The notes beneath the pieces are model-generated. The model was not told the DNA's origin, made no database searches, and was given only the letters and a program-made list of their open reading frames with translations. Position numbers and translations under genes: made by a program. Below, piece by piece: positions 36,512 through 45,432 of a DNA stretch of 64,000 nt; the first letter of the stretch is position 1; the number at the start of each line of letters is the position of its first letter. The stretch spans positions 44,110 to 108,109 of the forward strand of contig JAFAAN010000031.1 of assembly GCA_023426545.1 (NCBI GenBank). Direction: 5' to 3'. The stretch is from Pseudomonadota bacterium (GTDB lineage Bacteria; Myxococcota; Myxococcia; Myxococcales; Myxococcaceae).

Positions 36512-38971
36512 TCAAGCCTCCGAGCGCAGCACCGTCATCGGGTCCACACGCGAGGCGCGCCGGGCCGGCAGCCAACTGGCGAGCAGCGCGACGGCGAGCA
36601 GGAGAATCGCCACCGCGGCGAGCACCAGCGGGTCGAGGGTGCTCGCCCCATACACGAGCCCCGCGAGCACCCGGCTGAGCCCGACGGCACCCAGGGTGCC
36701 AAGCGCCACGCCGGTCCCCGCGAGCAGCACCGCCTGCCGAAGCACCAGCCGCAACACGTCCCCCGCCGTCGCCCCCAGGGCGAAGCGGATGCCGAACTCC
36801 TGCTTCCGCTGCGCCACCGCATAGGACACGACGGCCGCGAGGCCCACAACCGAGAGCAGCAGCGCCACCGCGCCGAATGCGCCCAGCAGCAGGAGGCTGA
36901 AGCGCCTCGGTGCGAGTGAGCCCGAAAGCAGGTCCTCCATCGTGCGCAGGCGCGCGGGCAGTTCGGGGGCGAGCTCGCGCAGGACCGGCCGCGCCGCGGC
37001 GGCCAGGGCCGCGGAGCCTACCGGACCGTGCACGGCGACGTGGAAGTGGGACGAAGCCCGGAGGCGCTGCCGGGAGCAACCATAGAACGTGGGCTCTGAC
37101 GCCGCATCCAGGCCCTGCTCGCGAACGTCCGCCACCACACCGACGATGGTGAAGGGGCGCAGGTTGCCGTCCATGTTGCCGAACTGGATGAGCTTGCCCA
37201 GCGGGTCCTCGTGGGGCCAGCGGGCCTTTGCGAGCGACTCGCTGATGACGGCCACGTGCGGCGCCTCGAAGGAGTCGCGCGCATCGAAGAGGCGCCCGCG
37301 CACGAGCGGAATTCCGAGCGCGCGGAAGTAGCCCTCGCTGGCCACGCGGAATTCGGCGGAGCCCGTGCGCTCCGTCTCGCGCACCAGGCGCCCGAAGTCA
37401 TCGAAGCTCCCCACCTCGTCGGGACGGTTGAGCACGATGAAGGTGCCGTCCCCCGCCGGGCTTCCCTCCAGCGGGAAGCTGTTCACGGCCCCCACCGCGC
37501 GCACGCCGGGCAGCGCGCCCAGCCGCGAGAGGAGCTGCTCCTGCAGTTGCACGTTTCGCAGCCCCTGCGCTTCGTCCTCGACCCGGGGAAGCACGAGGCT
37601 GAGCACCGCGACGTCCTCCGTGCGGTATCCCGGGTCCAGCGCGAGCAGGCGCATCAGGCTGCGCCCGAGCAGCGCCGCCCCCACCAGGAGCACCAGCGCG
37701 AGCGCGAGCTGTCCCACGACCAGGACCCGGCGAGTGCGCTCCGCTCCCCTGCCCCCCGCCTGCGTGCGCCCCGCCTGCACCAGCGTGGCCCATGGGCTCT
37801 GGCCCGCCGCTCGCAGCGCCGTCACCAGTCCCAGACCCAGCGCGAGCAGCAACGAGAGCCCGAGCGCGAAGAGGAGCGCAGTGCCATTCACCGCCACCTC
37901 GCCCACGCGCGGCAGGTTCCCTGGCTCGGCCGCGAGCAGCACGGGCACGCTCCACGCCGCGAGCAAAGCCCCCAGCGCGCCGCCCGTCAGCGACAGCAGC
38001 AGCGACTCGGTGAGAAACTGCCGCGCCAGCGCGCCGGGCCCCGCGCCCAGCGCCACGTGGACGGCGAGCTCGCGCCAGCGGGCCGCCGCTCGGGCGAGCA
38101 GCAGGTTGGTGACGTTGGCGCCCGCCACCAGCAACAGGAAGGCCGCGGCGCCCAGCAACACGTAGAGCGTGGGCCGGGCGCGCCCCACCAGGCTCTCATG
38201 CAGCGGCACCACGGCGATGTCGTGCATCCGGGTGTCCTCGCCATAGCGCGCCTCGAGCTCACGCGCGATGCCCGAGAGCTCCGCTCGCGCGGCCTGAACA
38301 TCGACGCCGTCCGCCAGCCGCCCCACCACCCGCCAGTTGTGCGCGGTACGGCTGGGCAGCCGCGCCTCCTGCTCGCGCGGCGTCCACAGGTGAGTGCCCA
38401 CCGGGTAATCGAAGGACTCAGGCATCACCCCCACCACGGAGTAGGCCCGCCCCTCGAAGGTGAGGGTCTGTGACAGTGGCAGCGGCCTGCCCCCCAGGTG
38501 CCGCTTCCAGAACGTATGGCTCACCACCACCACGGGAGCGCCCCCGGCCTGCTGCTCATCCTCGGCGAACGCGCGGCCCTGCACCGGCTGCACCGCGAAG
38601 GCCCGGAAGAAGTCGCGCGAAGCGAGCGCCATCATGGCGAACGTCGGCTCGTCGGTGCCGGTGACGGCGACGCTCATCGCCCCCGACACCTGGGCCAGCG
38701 CCGCGACGGTGCGGCTCTGCGCCTGCACGTCCTCGAAGTTGGGGTCCGAGAAACTCATGGAGCGGCCATTGCTCGCGAGCTGCGACAGCTGCACGAGGCG
38801 CTCGGAGCGCGGGTATGGCAATGGGCGCAACAGCACCCCTTCGACCACGCTGAAGAGCGCGGTGCTCGTCCCGATACCTACCGCCAGCATCAGCACGCAG
38901 CTGAGCGCGAAGCCGGGGCTACGGCGCAGCGAGCGTAACGTCTGACGCAATCCACCCAGAAAGGTATCCAC
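36512..38971 (-). CDS. ADOP-family orphan ABC permease (MacB/FtsX-like, duplicated)
   Basis: 819 residues. It begins with the family leader LRQTLRSLRRSPGFALSC, then a helix, a large periplasmic MacB-type domain (~50-245), three helices, a second periplasmic domain (~450-680) and three final helices ending in RASRVDPMTVLRSEA. This is the acidobacterial-duplicated-orphan-permease layout: two FtsX cores in one chain. No ATPase gene is adjacent, as is usual for the group. Role unknown; relatives move peptides or lipids or transmit mechanical signals. It is convergent with the preceding gene and divergent from the binding-protein gene. Confidence 0.9.
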   Translation of the reverse strand: MDTFLGGLRQTLRSLRRSPGFALSCVLMLAVGIGTSTALFSVVEGVLLRPLPYPRSERLVQLSQLASNGRSMSFSDPNFEDVQAQSRTVAALAQVSGAMSVAVTGTDEPTFAMMALASRDFFRAFAVQPVQGRAFAEDEQQAGGAPVVVVSHTFWKRHLGGRPLPLSQTLTFEGRAYSVVGVMPESFDYPVGTHLWTPREQEARLPSRTAHNWRVVGRLADGVDVQAARAELSGIARELEARYGEDTRMHDIAVVPLHESLVGRARPTLYVLLGAAAFLLLVAGANVTNLLLARAAARWRELAVHVALGAGPGALARQFLTESLLLSLTGGALGALLAAWSVPVLLAAEPGNLPRVGEVAVNGTALLFALGLSLLLALGLGLVTALRAAGQSPWATLVQAGRTQAGGRGAERTRRVLVVGQLALALVLLVGAALLGRSLMRLLALDPGYRTEDVAVLSLVLPRVEDEAQGLRNVQLQEQLLSRLGALPGVRAVGAVNSFPLEGSPAGDGTFIVLNRPDEVGSFDDFGRLVRETERTGSAEFRVASEGYFRALGIPLVRGRLFDARDSFEAPHVAVISESLAKARWPHEDPLGKLIQFGNMDGNLRPFTIVGVVADVREQGLDAASEPTFYGCSRQRLRASSHFHVAVHGPVGSAALAAAARPVLRELAPELPARLRTMEDLLSGSLAPRRFSLLLLGAFGAVALLLSVVGLAAVVSYAVAQRKQEFGIRFALGATAGDVLRLVLRQAVLLAGTGVALGTLGAVGLSRVLAGLVYGASTLDPLVLAAVAILLLAVALLASWLPARRASRVDPMTVLRSEA

Positions 38972-39216
38972 GCGAAATATCTCCCAGGGCCAGAAGTGGC
39001 CTCAGGGGGGGCCTACGTCCATCCCGTCAAAGGATTGCATCGCCGCGGCGGCTCGCTCGCGAGGCAGCGGCGTCCGTGAGACGGACTTCCTGGGCCGCGG
39101 GGCTCACGCGCCCATGGCCACCTTCACCCGCACGTCCCGCTGTCGGACGACGGAGCAGCGTGGCATATCCGCCTCCACGTTCACGGCCACCTCGAGCACG
39201 CTCTGGAGAACCTCGT

Positions 39217-40173
39217 ATGCACCGTTTTCGCCGTCCACTGTTCGCGGCGCTGTTCGCCTCCGGTCTGGGGGCCGCCCTTCCAGTCATGGCGTTCGACCTG
39301 CCGCACTCGACCGGCACACTGAGCGTGCCAGCCACTCCGTCGCGCCTCGCAGTCTATGACCTCGGCGTGCTCGACACGTTGAACGCGCTCGGCATCCAGG
39401 CCGTGGCCGTTCCGAAGTCCACCTTCCCGGCCACGCTGGCCAGCTACAACAGCAACGGCGTGACGCAGGCTGGCAGCTTGTTCGAGCCGGATGCCAACGT
39501 GCTTGCGGAGGTGAAGCCGGACCTGATCGTGGTGGGCGGCCGCTCGCGGAATCAGGCCGAGTCCCTGGGCGCCATCGCACCGACCGTGAACATGACCATC
39601 CGCGCGGACCACTTCGTGGAGGACGTCACGGGCCAGACGCTGGCGCTGGGCAAGGCCTTCGGGAAGCAGAAGGACGCGGAGAAGCTGCTGAAGACCTTCG
39701 AGAAGGAGCGGAGCGCGCTGAAGAAGCTGGCGAAGGGCAAGACCGCCGTGATGCTGTTCACCATGAATGGCAACGCCATGGTCCACGCTCCTGGCGACCG
39801 CTTCGGCTATCTCCATGACCTGGCAGGCTTCAACGCCGTGGTTCCGCCAGCGGACGGCAGCAACAACGGCCCGCGTCCGAAAGCCGGTTCGCCAGAAGCG
39901 AAGGCCCGCCAGGAAGCCGCTGCCGACGTGATGAAGAAGGCCGTCGCCGCCGACCCGGATTGGCTGGTGGTGTTGGACCGCGGTGCCGCGACCGGCGGTG
40001 GTGAGAACAAGGCGCTGGAGACGCTGGCCAGCCACCCGCAACTCAGTCAGACCCGTGCCTTCAAGGAGGGCCGAGTGGTCGTGGTCGATGCCCCGAGCTG
40101 GTACGTCGTCGGTGGCGGCATCGCGAATGTCACGCGAATCATCCAGGACATGGCCCGCGCCCTGAAGCGTTGA
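39217..40173 (+). CDS. periplasmic iron-siderophore-binding protein (FatB/CeuE/YclQ-like)
   Basis: 318 residues from ATG 39217 (GGAGAA 7 nt upstream). A signal peptide ends at PVMA with no lipobox Cys, so it is a soluble periplasmic protein. The fold is a class III (TroA-like) binding protein: RLAVYDLGVLDTLNALG, EVKPDLIVVGGRS, a long bridging helix, then a second lobe ending in WYVVGGGIANVTRIIQDM. Closest in type to binding proteins for catecholate/petrobactin-like siderophores. No permease, ATPase or receptor gene is nearby, so it must share a remote transporter. Isolation in a small island suggests acquisition, unproven. Confidence 0.9.
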   Translation: MHRFRRPLFAALFASGLGAALPVMAFDLPHSTGTLSVPATPSRLAVYDLGVLDTLNALGIQAVAVPKSTFPATLASYNSNGVTQAGSLFEPDANVLAEVKPDLIVVGGRSRNQAESLGAIAPTVNMTIRADHFVEDVTGQTLALGKAFGKQKDAEKLLKTFEKERSALKKLAKGKTAVMLFTMNGNAMVHAPGDRFGYLHDLAGFNAVVPPADGSNNGPRPKAGSPEAKARQEAAADVMKKAVAADPDWLVVLDRGAATGGGENKALETLASHPQLSQTRAFKEGRVVVVDAPSWYVVGGGIANVTRIIQDMARALKR

Positions 40174-40262
40174 GGACTGGCTGGCAGCCCCCCGCAGGAG
40201 TTCGCGCGGCACGCGCCGCGACAGCTCGGTGGGGGCTCAGGCAGGACTCTCACACGGACAGG

Positions 40263-41408
40263 TCAGGCTTCCCGGTCCAGGAAGAGCAGCCCCGCGGGAG
40301 GCAGCGGTTCGACGCGGAGCGTGCTCGGCGGCAACGTGGCCTGCGCCTCCATGACGGCCCGCACCTCCCATAGCGGTGGTGGATTGAGCGCGAAGCCCGC
40401 CTGGAACAGGCCCGACTCGACACCGTCCACCAGGGATGCCAGCCCCTGCACCGGGAACACCTGCGAGTGTCCCGGCGCCTCCGGGTCCTTGATGCCGAGC
40501 ACCGTCCGCAGGACCAGCGCGTTGAGCAGCGCAAGGTCCAGGCTCCGCAGCGTGGGATTGCGCGGCGCGCCCTTCAGGTGAGCCAGGTCCAACCCCTGGC
40601 GGAAGCGCAGAATCCGGCCCCGGCCTCCGGGCAACACCAGCAGCACTGCATGGTGCCCGGTGATGAGTGTGGCCAACCGCTCGCGCGCCACCGCAAGCCC
40701 CCGGGGCGTGTTGAGTGGCTCGTCCAGTTCGTAGACGCGCGCATACGCGTTCACCAGCGTGAGGAATGTCTCTTCCCTGAACGTCTCCACGCCCTTGAGC
40801 GCGCGGTGGATGGGCAGCACCTCCAGCCCGGGGTCGGACAAGGGAACCACCGCCGCCAGCGTTGGGCCTCGCTCATCCAGCGCGGCCAGCGGGCGCATGG
40901 GGGCTTCGTCCAGCACCGCCTGGAGGCGCTTGGACACCGGCGACGGCTCGATGCGCCGCAGGGACAGCATGCTCTGCCCGAACTGACCCTGCCAGACGGC
41001 GATGGCGCGCTCCGAGGCTTCCGCGAGCAGCCCCCGCAGCACGGCATGGTCGTCCGCCGCCAGCGTGACGGCGGGCTCGGCCTCCCAGGCCCGGGGCCGG
41101 TACGGGTCGTGCTCCAGGGACATCCCCGCGTCCGGATTGAGGGCACACAGGAGGAAGCGCACGGGCGGCCCTCCAAGCTTCCCGGCGGGCCCCTGGACTT
41201 CCACCAGGTACAGCGCGGGCCGCGCGTCTCTCAGCAGCGTGCCCGAGTCCCGCATCCGGCGCAGCTCCGCCGTGGGATTGGCCGCCTCCAGCAGCGGCCG
41301 GACATGAGAGGGCTGGGGCACCGCGTTGCCACGCGGCACATAGCCGCTGGGCTCCAGCGAGGAGTCCAGTGGTGCGAGAAGGGCCGTGAAGGGATTGACG
41401 CGCGCCAT
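40263..41408 (-). CDS. DUF1015-family protein
   Basis: 381 residues from ATG 41408. The N terminus ARVNPFTALLAPLDSSLEP fits the DUF1015 opening (V-PF-A---), followed by a conserved alpha/beta body with GHHAVLLVLPG and LDLALLNALVLRTVLGI. In other bacteria the family is found near serB/serA-type genes and proposed to act on small molecules; no such gene is adjacent here. Soluble, no signal peptide. No RBS stands out. Function unknown. Confidence 0.75.
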   Translation of the reverse strand: MARVNPFTALLAPLDSSLEPSGYVPRGNAVPQPSHVRPLLEAANPTAELRRMRDSGTLLRDARPALYLVEVQGPAGKLGGPPVRFLLCALNPDAGMSLEHDPYRPRAWEAEPAVTLAADDHAVLRGLLAEASERAIAVWQGQFGQSMLSLRRIEPSPVSKRLQAVLDEAPMRPLAALDERGPTLAAVVPLSDPGLEVLPIHRALKGVETFREETFLTLVNAYARVYELDEPLNTPRGLAVARERLATLITGHHAVLLVLPGGRGRILRFRQGLDLAHLKGAPRNPTLRSLDLALLNALVLRTVLGIKDPEAPGHSQVFPVQGLASLVDGVESGLFQAGFALNPPPLWEVRAVMEAQATLPPSTLRVEPLPPAGLLFLDREA

Positions 41409-41476
41409 GTCAGGGGGAAGGTGGTGCCTCCTGCCCCGCCGTGCCATGCCGCGCGTCAGGTTGATTCAGTCCGCGT

Positions 41477-42955
41477 CTACCACCAGACGTTCGTGTACGG
41501 CCGGTCCTTCGCTGGCTGGCCCGACATCCGCAGGCTGGAACGATCCACGCTCTCCTCCCACAGCAGGCTCACGGTGGTGATGGCGCCCGCCGAGCCGAGG
41601 AAGGACAGGACGTACGGCGTCGACTGGTCAAAGCCGCCCAGCACCAGAGCGGAGACGAGCAGCACCACCGCGCCCACCCCACCGCCGAAGACGTTCGCGC
41701 GGACGATTTGGGAGGGCGTCGGGTTGTAGCGCATGGTGGCCAGGGCCAACGCGCCCGCGCCCACGCCCGGCGCCAGGAGCAGCGTGTCCCGCCACGTCTT
41801 GCCCGACACCGGCGTGCCGGAGAAGTGGATGATGGCCAACAGCAGGGCCGCGTAGGCCGCGCCCCAGCCCGCGCCGGAGGAGATGAGCAGCCCGTCATTG
41901 AGCGGCAGCTGGCCACCGCCAATGCCCGCCGTGAGCCATGCCCCCAGCTCCGCGCCCAGGAAGGCCGACCACGTCAGCACACCCGGGTCCTGCGTGAAGA
42001 GGTCCATCAAGCCCGCGGTGAACATGCCGCCCACCACCGAGTTGGCGATGCCAAACGTGGCCATCGGCCGGTCCACCCAGTTGTTGAACTGCCACCACGA
42101 CGAGGCGCCAAAGCCCAGCCCCGCGCCGATGAGCGTGCCCGCCAGCATCGCCTCACGCGAGCTCTTGTCGAAGTTGAAGTCGCTGGCGAACGCCTGCGTG
42201 AAGAAGCCCCCCAGCGCGCCCAGCGTCGTGTGGTGCACGATGAAGGTGAAGCTGCCCGGGCCGGAGAGGAAGGGGCCCTGGCGCGGACGGCCGTCCAGCA
42301 TCACCCCGGAGTCCTCCATGGGCGGCGCTTCCGCCCGCCTGGAACGGGAACGCCCATCCGGGGTCAACGGCGAATGATGCTTCGTCCGCAGCGAGTCCTC
42401 ATCCGGAGAAAGCGTGGGCGCGTCACTCACCGCGGGCTGGCCGGACGGCGGATAGGCGTTCTGCGGCGGGGCCGCATAGAGGTCCACCGGCTGCGTGGAC
42501 GACGGCGACTGCCCATACGGCTCCACTGGCTGCGCGGATGGATGCGTCGCGTACGGATCCACGGGCTGCTGCGCGGATGGATGCGTCGCGTACGGCTCTA
42601 CGGGCTGCTGCGCGGATGACGGCGGCGCGGCATACGGGTCCGCCGGCTGCTGCGTGGCGGCCGGTGACGCATACGGGTCTACCGGCTGCCCGGACGACGG
42701 CGGCGCCGCATACGGGTCCACCGCCGGCTGCTGAGCAGCGGGCTGCGCATAAGGGTCCACCGGCTGCGGGGCCTGCTCCACCTGGCGATACGTGGCGTGT
42801 TGCGGCGCGGCGTGCCCCGCGGGGGCGGCAGTCGGCTGCGCGTAGGCGGAGGATGGGTGGGTTCCGCCGACCTGCGCCTTCGCGGTCTCCGGCAGAACGA
42901 GCGCGAGAGCGAGGACGGTGATGGGGAGACAGCTCCAGGTTCTCAGTGGTGACAC
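41477..42955 (-). CDS. exported membrane protein with Pro/Tyr-rich repeat region
   Basis: 492 residues from a GTG at 42955 (GGAG 8 nt upstream), which gives a clear signal peptide ending AKA; the frame is open further but without sense. Residues ~50-170 are a degenerate repeat of the type QPVDPYAxPPSSxQ, about ten copies, disordered and Pro/Tyr/Gln-rich. The C-terminal ~240 residues hold several hydrophobic helices rich in Gly/Ala (about six), with no known family. The repeat is echoed at DNA level. It may be an envelope protein with a flexible external or periplasmic arm. Function unknown. Confidence 0.75.
   Translation of the reverse strand: MSPLRTWSCLPITVLALALVLPETAKAQVGGTHPSSAYAQPTAAPAGHAAPQHATYRQVEQAPQPVDPYAQPAAQQPAVDPYAAPPSSGQPVDPYASPAATQQPADPYAAPPSSAQQPVEPYATHPSAQQPVDPYATHPSAQPVEPYGQSPSSTQPVDLYAAPPQNAYPPSGQPAVSDAPTLSPDEDSLRTKHHSPLTPDGRSRSRRAEAPPMEDSGVMLDGRPRQGPFLSGPGSFTFIVHHTTLGALGGFFTQAFASDFNFDKSSREAMLAGTLIGAGLGFGASSWWQFNNWVDRPMATFGIANSVVGGMFTAGLMDLFTQDPGVLTWSAFLGAELGAWLTAGIGGGQLPLNDGLLISSGAGWGAAYAALLLAIIHFSGTPVSGKTWRDTLLLAPGVGAGALALATMRYNPTPSQIVRANVFGGGVGAVVLLVSALVLGGFDQSTPYVLSFLGSAGAITTVSLLWEESVDRSSLRMSGQPAKDRPYTNVWW
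42478..42775 (-). repeat. DNA repeat encoding QPVDPYA-type units
   Basis: About ten imperfect 27-36-bp units inside the preceding gene. The closest pair, near 42532-42563 and 42571-42602, share ctgcgcggatggatgcgtcg and flanks. This suggests recent slippage duplication. Confidence 0.75.
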
Positions 42956-43301
42956 GCAAGGACTCCTTCGGTCCGGCCGCTCGGCAGAAAACCACAACCC
43001 GTCCTCCGGTGCCGGAAATTGGAGCGCCGCGCGACTGCTGCCACTCCCTCGCTCACAGCCGTGCACTCCTTTTCTTCCGCTGCGCGAATGCGGCTCGCAT
43101 TTCAGCGAGGCCCCAGGTCTGCGAGGCCCTTCCTGTTCCGGACCGGCGCGCACGGCCCCCCGCTTCGACCTGCCCCCCTACCGCGGCAGGCGGGCAAGCA
43201 AGGCTGTTGACAACCGGGCGCCCACAAGTGACACGGCGGTTCCATTCCCGCTCTGGCACGGCTAAACGCTCGGAGCGGAACACCGAGATCAGGAGCCAGC
43301 C
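42956..43301. other. 346-bp divergent promoter region
   Basis: No gene seen. It serves the minus-strand repeat protein and the plus-strand PHA-system gene. A perfect TTGACA lies at 43207-43212, about 90 bp before the plus-strand ATG; a good -10 is not obvious 17 bp on (gacacg). Confidence 0.45.
43207..43235 (+). promoter_or_regulatory. possible sigma-A-type -35 element
   Basis: TTGACA at 43207-43212; the hexamer 17 bp downstream (gacacg, 43230-43235) is a poor -10. Weak candidate for the PHA-system gene. Confidence 0.25.
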
Positions 43302-43622
43302 ATGGGAATGATGAAGTTCGATATCCCCCACTCCCTCCCCAAGGAGGAGGTCAAGAAGCGCGTCGATCAGTTGCTCCAGTACTGGGGCGGCAAGTACGGC
43401 GTGAAGGCGGACTGGCAGGGGGAAGGCGCCAAAATCGTCGGCAAGGTGATGGGCATCCAGATGGACGCCTCTTTCGTCATCACCGACAAGGCCGTCGAGG
43501 GTGAAGGAACCGACCCGGGCATGCTGCTGCGCGGCCAGGCCAAGAGCTACCTGCAGAAGAAGTTCGGCATGGTGCTCGACCCGAACAAGAGCCTGGACCA
43601 GGTGAAGAGCAGCCTCGACTGA
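43302..43622 (+). CDS. polyhydroxyalkanoic acid system family protein
   Basis: 106 residues, start supported by AGGAG six nt upstream. The compact sequence (FDIPHSLPKEEVKKRVDQLL, then a central strand pair, then KSYLQKKFGMVLD) matches the small PHA-granule-region family (PHA_gran_rgn), first seen beside polyhydroxyalkanoate genes but found widely where no PHA genes exist. Soluble and cytoplasmic; molecular role not settled. It is convergent with frzF across a shared hairpin terminator. Confidence 0.85.
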   Translation: MGMMKFDIPHSLPKEEVKKRVDQLLQYWGGKYGVKADWQGEGAKIVGKVMGIQMDASFVITDKAVEGEGTDPGMLLRGQAKSYLQKKFGMVLDPNKSLDQVKSSLD

Positions 43623-43638
43623 AGTCGAAGGCCTCGCG

Positions 43639-43666
43639 GCCCCTGCTGCCTCATCAGCGCAGGGGC
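43639..43666. terminator. bidirectional hairpin between PHA-system gene and frzF
   Basis: gcccctgc (43639-43646) pairs with gcaggggc (43659-43666). It overlaps the last codons of frzF and follows the plus-strand stop by 16 nt. Confidence 0.6.
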
Positions 43667-45432
43667 TGCTCCTCCAGCGCGGCGAGCGCGTAACGCGCCG
43701 CGCGAGAGATGGCGTCCGCCGAGTCCGGCATCTCCGGGTAGTGCCCCGCCAGGGGCCGCTGCGGGAAGCGAAGCTGGGCAATGGCATTGCGGTAGCTGCG
43801 CCGCGCCGCCTCATGGTCCTGAGTGCGCTCGTGCACCTGGGCCAGGAGGTAGTGGCCGATGGCCAGCGTGGGCTCGAGGAACAGGGCCTTGGACAGCTCG
43901 GACCGCGCCTCCGCCAGCTCCCCTGCCTGCAACGCGGCGACCCCGCCGAACACGCGGGCCTCCACGCACAGCGGCTCACGCTGAATCGCCTGCGCGAAGG
44001 CCTCGCGCGCCTCGGGGATGCGCCCGGTGAGCGAGAAGAGGTTCCCCAGCGTGAGCAGCCCGTCCAGGTCACTGGGCTCGTCCGCCAGCAGCCGCTGAAC
44101 CCCCGCGATGGCCGCGGAGAAGTCGCCCTGCGTCATCTTCCGCACCGCCAGCGCCAGGCGCTCCGCCGGAGGCAGCAGCATGGGCCACGCGGGCAGCTCG
44201 GTGGTGGCCGCGCGTGGGGCCTGCGCCACCGAGGGAAGCTCGGCGGTGATGCGCGGACGCGCGGACTCCTGGAGGCCCACCGGGGGAAGCTCGGCGGTGA
44301 TGCGCGAGCGCGGGACCTGGACTGGCTGCGGCGAGGCAATCGCCGGCAGCGGCGCGTGGGGCGACACGGCGGGCAGACGCCCGGGCACGACGGACCGGGG
44401 GCTCGTCGAGCCGATGGCCGGCAACGCCACGCTGGAGGCACTGACCGCGGCCGGAGACGCCGCCGGCAACCGCACCGCGGGCATGCGCGTCGTCAGCGGA
44501 ACGTCCGCTGGCGCCGCGGGCTTGCGCGACGCGATGTCCGGCTCCCCCGGGTACGGGGTGATGCGCAGCGGCGGCACGCGCAGGCCCTTGTCACTCAGCG
44601 GGCGGCGGTAGACGAAGGCCCCGTCCACCTCGATCATCTCGAAGCGGTCGTAGACCTTGAAGAGGCTCTCCGAGTAGCCCAGGAACAGCAGCCCACCGGG
44701 CCGAAGCGCCGCGAGGAAGCGGTCCATCAACCCGCGGATGGTGGGCAGGTCGAAGTAGATGATGACGTTGCGGCAGAGAATGAGGTCCAGCGACGACAGG
44801 GCCACCTTGTCGAACACGGGCGCGGCCAGGTTCTGCCCATCGAAGCGGATGTACTCGCGCAGCGCGGGCAGCGCCTCGTAGCCTTCCTCGACAGGACGGA
44901 AGAAGCGCGTCAGCCGCTCCTGGTTGATGCTGATGGCGCGCCGGGACGTGAAGCGGCCCTGCTTCGCCGCCTCCACCGCCGCCAGGTTGAGGTCGGTCGC
45001 CCACAGGTCCACTTCCATGGACAACGCGCCGAGCTCCGCGAGCACCATGGCCAGGCTGTAGGGCTCCTCGCCCGTCGCGCAGCCCGCGGACCAGATGGAC
45101 ACCTTGCGCATCTCCCGCCGCGAGCGCGACACCAGGTCCGGCAGCACGCTCTTCTCCAGCGCGCGGAACTGCTTCGCGTCGCGGAAGAACTCCGTGTGCC
45201 CCACCGTGACGAGCGGCAGCAGCGAGCGCAGCTCCTCTTCACCGCCGGGGCCCGTCAGGCGCTCGATGTAGTGCTCGGGCTCTTCCAGGCCCAGCACGGG
45301 CATGCGGGTGGACAGCGCCAGCCGGAGGCTGTGGAAGCCGTCCGGGGTGATCTTCAGCCCCGCGCGCTCGAGAAGCAGCGCGGAGAGTTGCTGCAACACT
45401 TTCTGGCTCGCCGTCAGCACAAGTCCACCCAC
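43654..45432 (-). CDS. frzF: FrzF, CheR-type methyltransferase with C-terminal TPRs
   Basis: 592 residues. FrzF methylates glutamates of the FrzCD receptor with S-adenosylmethionine. The CheR core occupies ~1-270: VTVGHTEFFRD, the SAM-binding WSAGCATGEEPYSLA, DLNLAAVEAAKQGR, and ILCRNVIIYFD. A Pro/Ala-rich linker (~300-400) leads to about three TPR-like repeats (~430-560) that in M. xanthus tune site choice. Start is a GTG at 45432, 19 bp inside frzG (a GTG at 45420 is possible), so translation is coupled. Last gene of the operon. Confidence 0.95.
   Translation of the reverse strand: MGGLVLTASQKVLQQLSALLLERAGLKITPDGFHSLRLALSTRMPVLGLEEPEHYIERLTGPGGEEELRSLLPLVTVGHTEFFRDAKQFRALEKSVLPDLVSRSRREMRKVSIWSAGCATGEEPYSLAMVLAELGALSMEVDLWATDLNLAAVEAAKQGRFTSRRAISINQERLTRFFRPVEEGYEALPALREYIRFDGQNLAAPVFDKVALSSLDLILCRNVIIYFDLPTIRGLMDRFLAALRPGGLLFLGYSESLFKVYDRFEMIEVDGAFVYRRPLSDKGLRVPPLRITPYPGEPDIASRKPAAPADVPLTTRMPAVRLPAASPAAVSASSVALPAIGSTSPRSVVPGRLPAVSPHAPLPAIASPQPVQVPRSRITAELPPVGLQESARPRITAELPSVAQAPRAATTELPAWPMLLPPAERLALAVRKMTQGDFSAAIAGVQRLLADEPSDLDGLLTLGNLFSLTGRIPEAREAFAQAIQREPLCVEARVFGGVAALQAGELAEARSELSKALFLEPTLAIGHYLLAQVHERTQDHEAARRSYRNAIAQLRFPQRPLAGHYPEMPDSADAISRAARYALAALEEQPLR

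Noticed and set aside
38972..39216. Hairpin and possible regulator site before the siderophore-binding gene (searched for a Fur box)
   Set aside because: No 19-bp Fur-like palindrome seen; only a short gtccgt/acggac inverted repeat.
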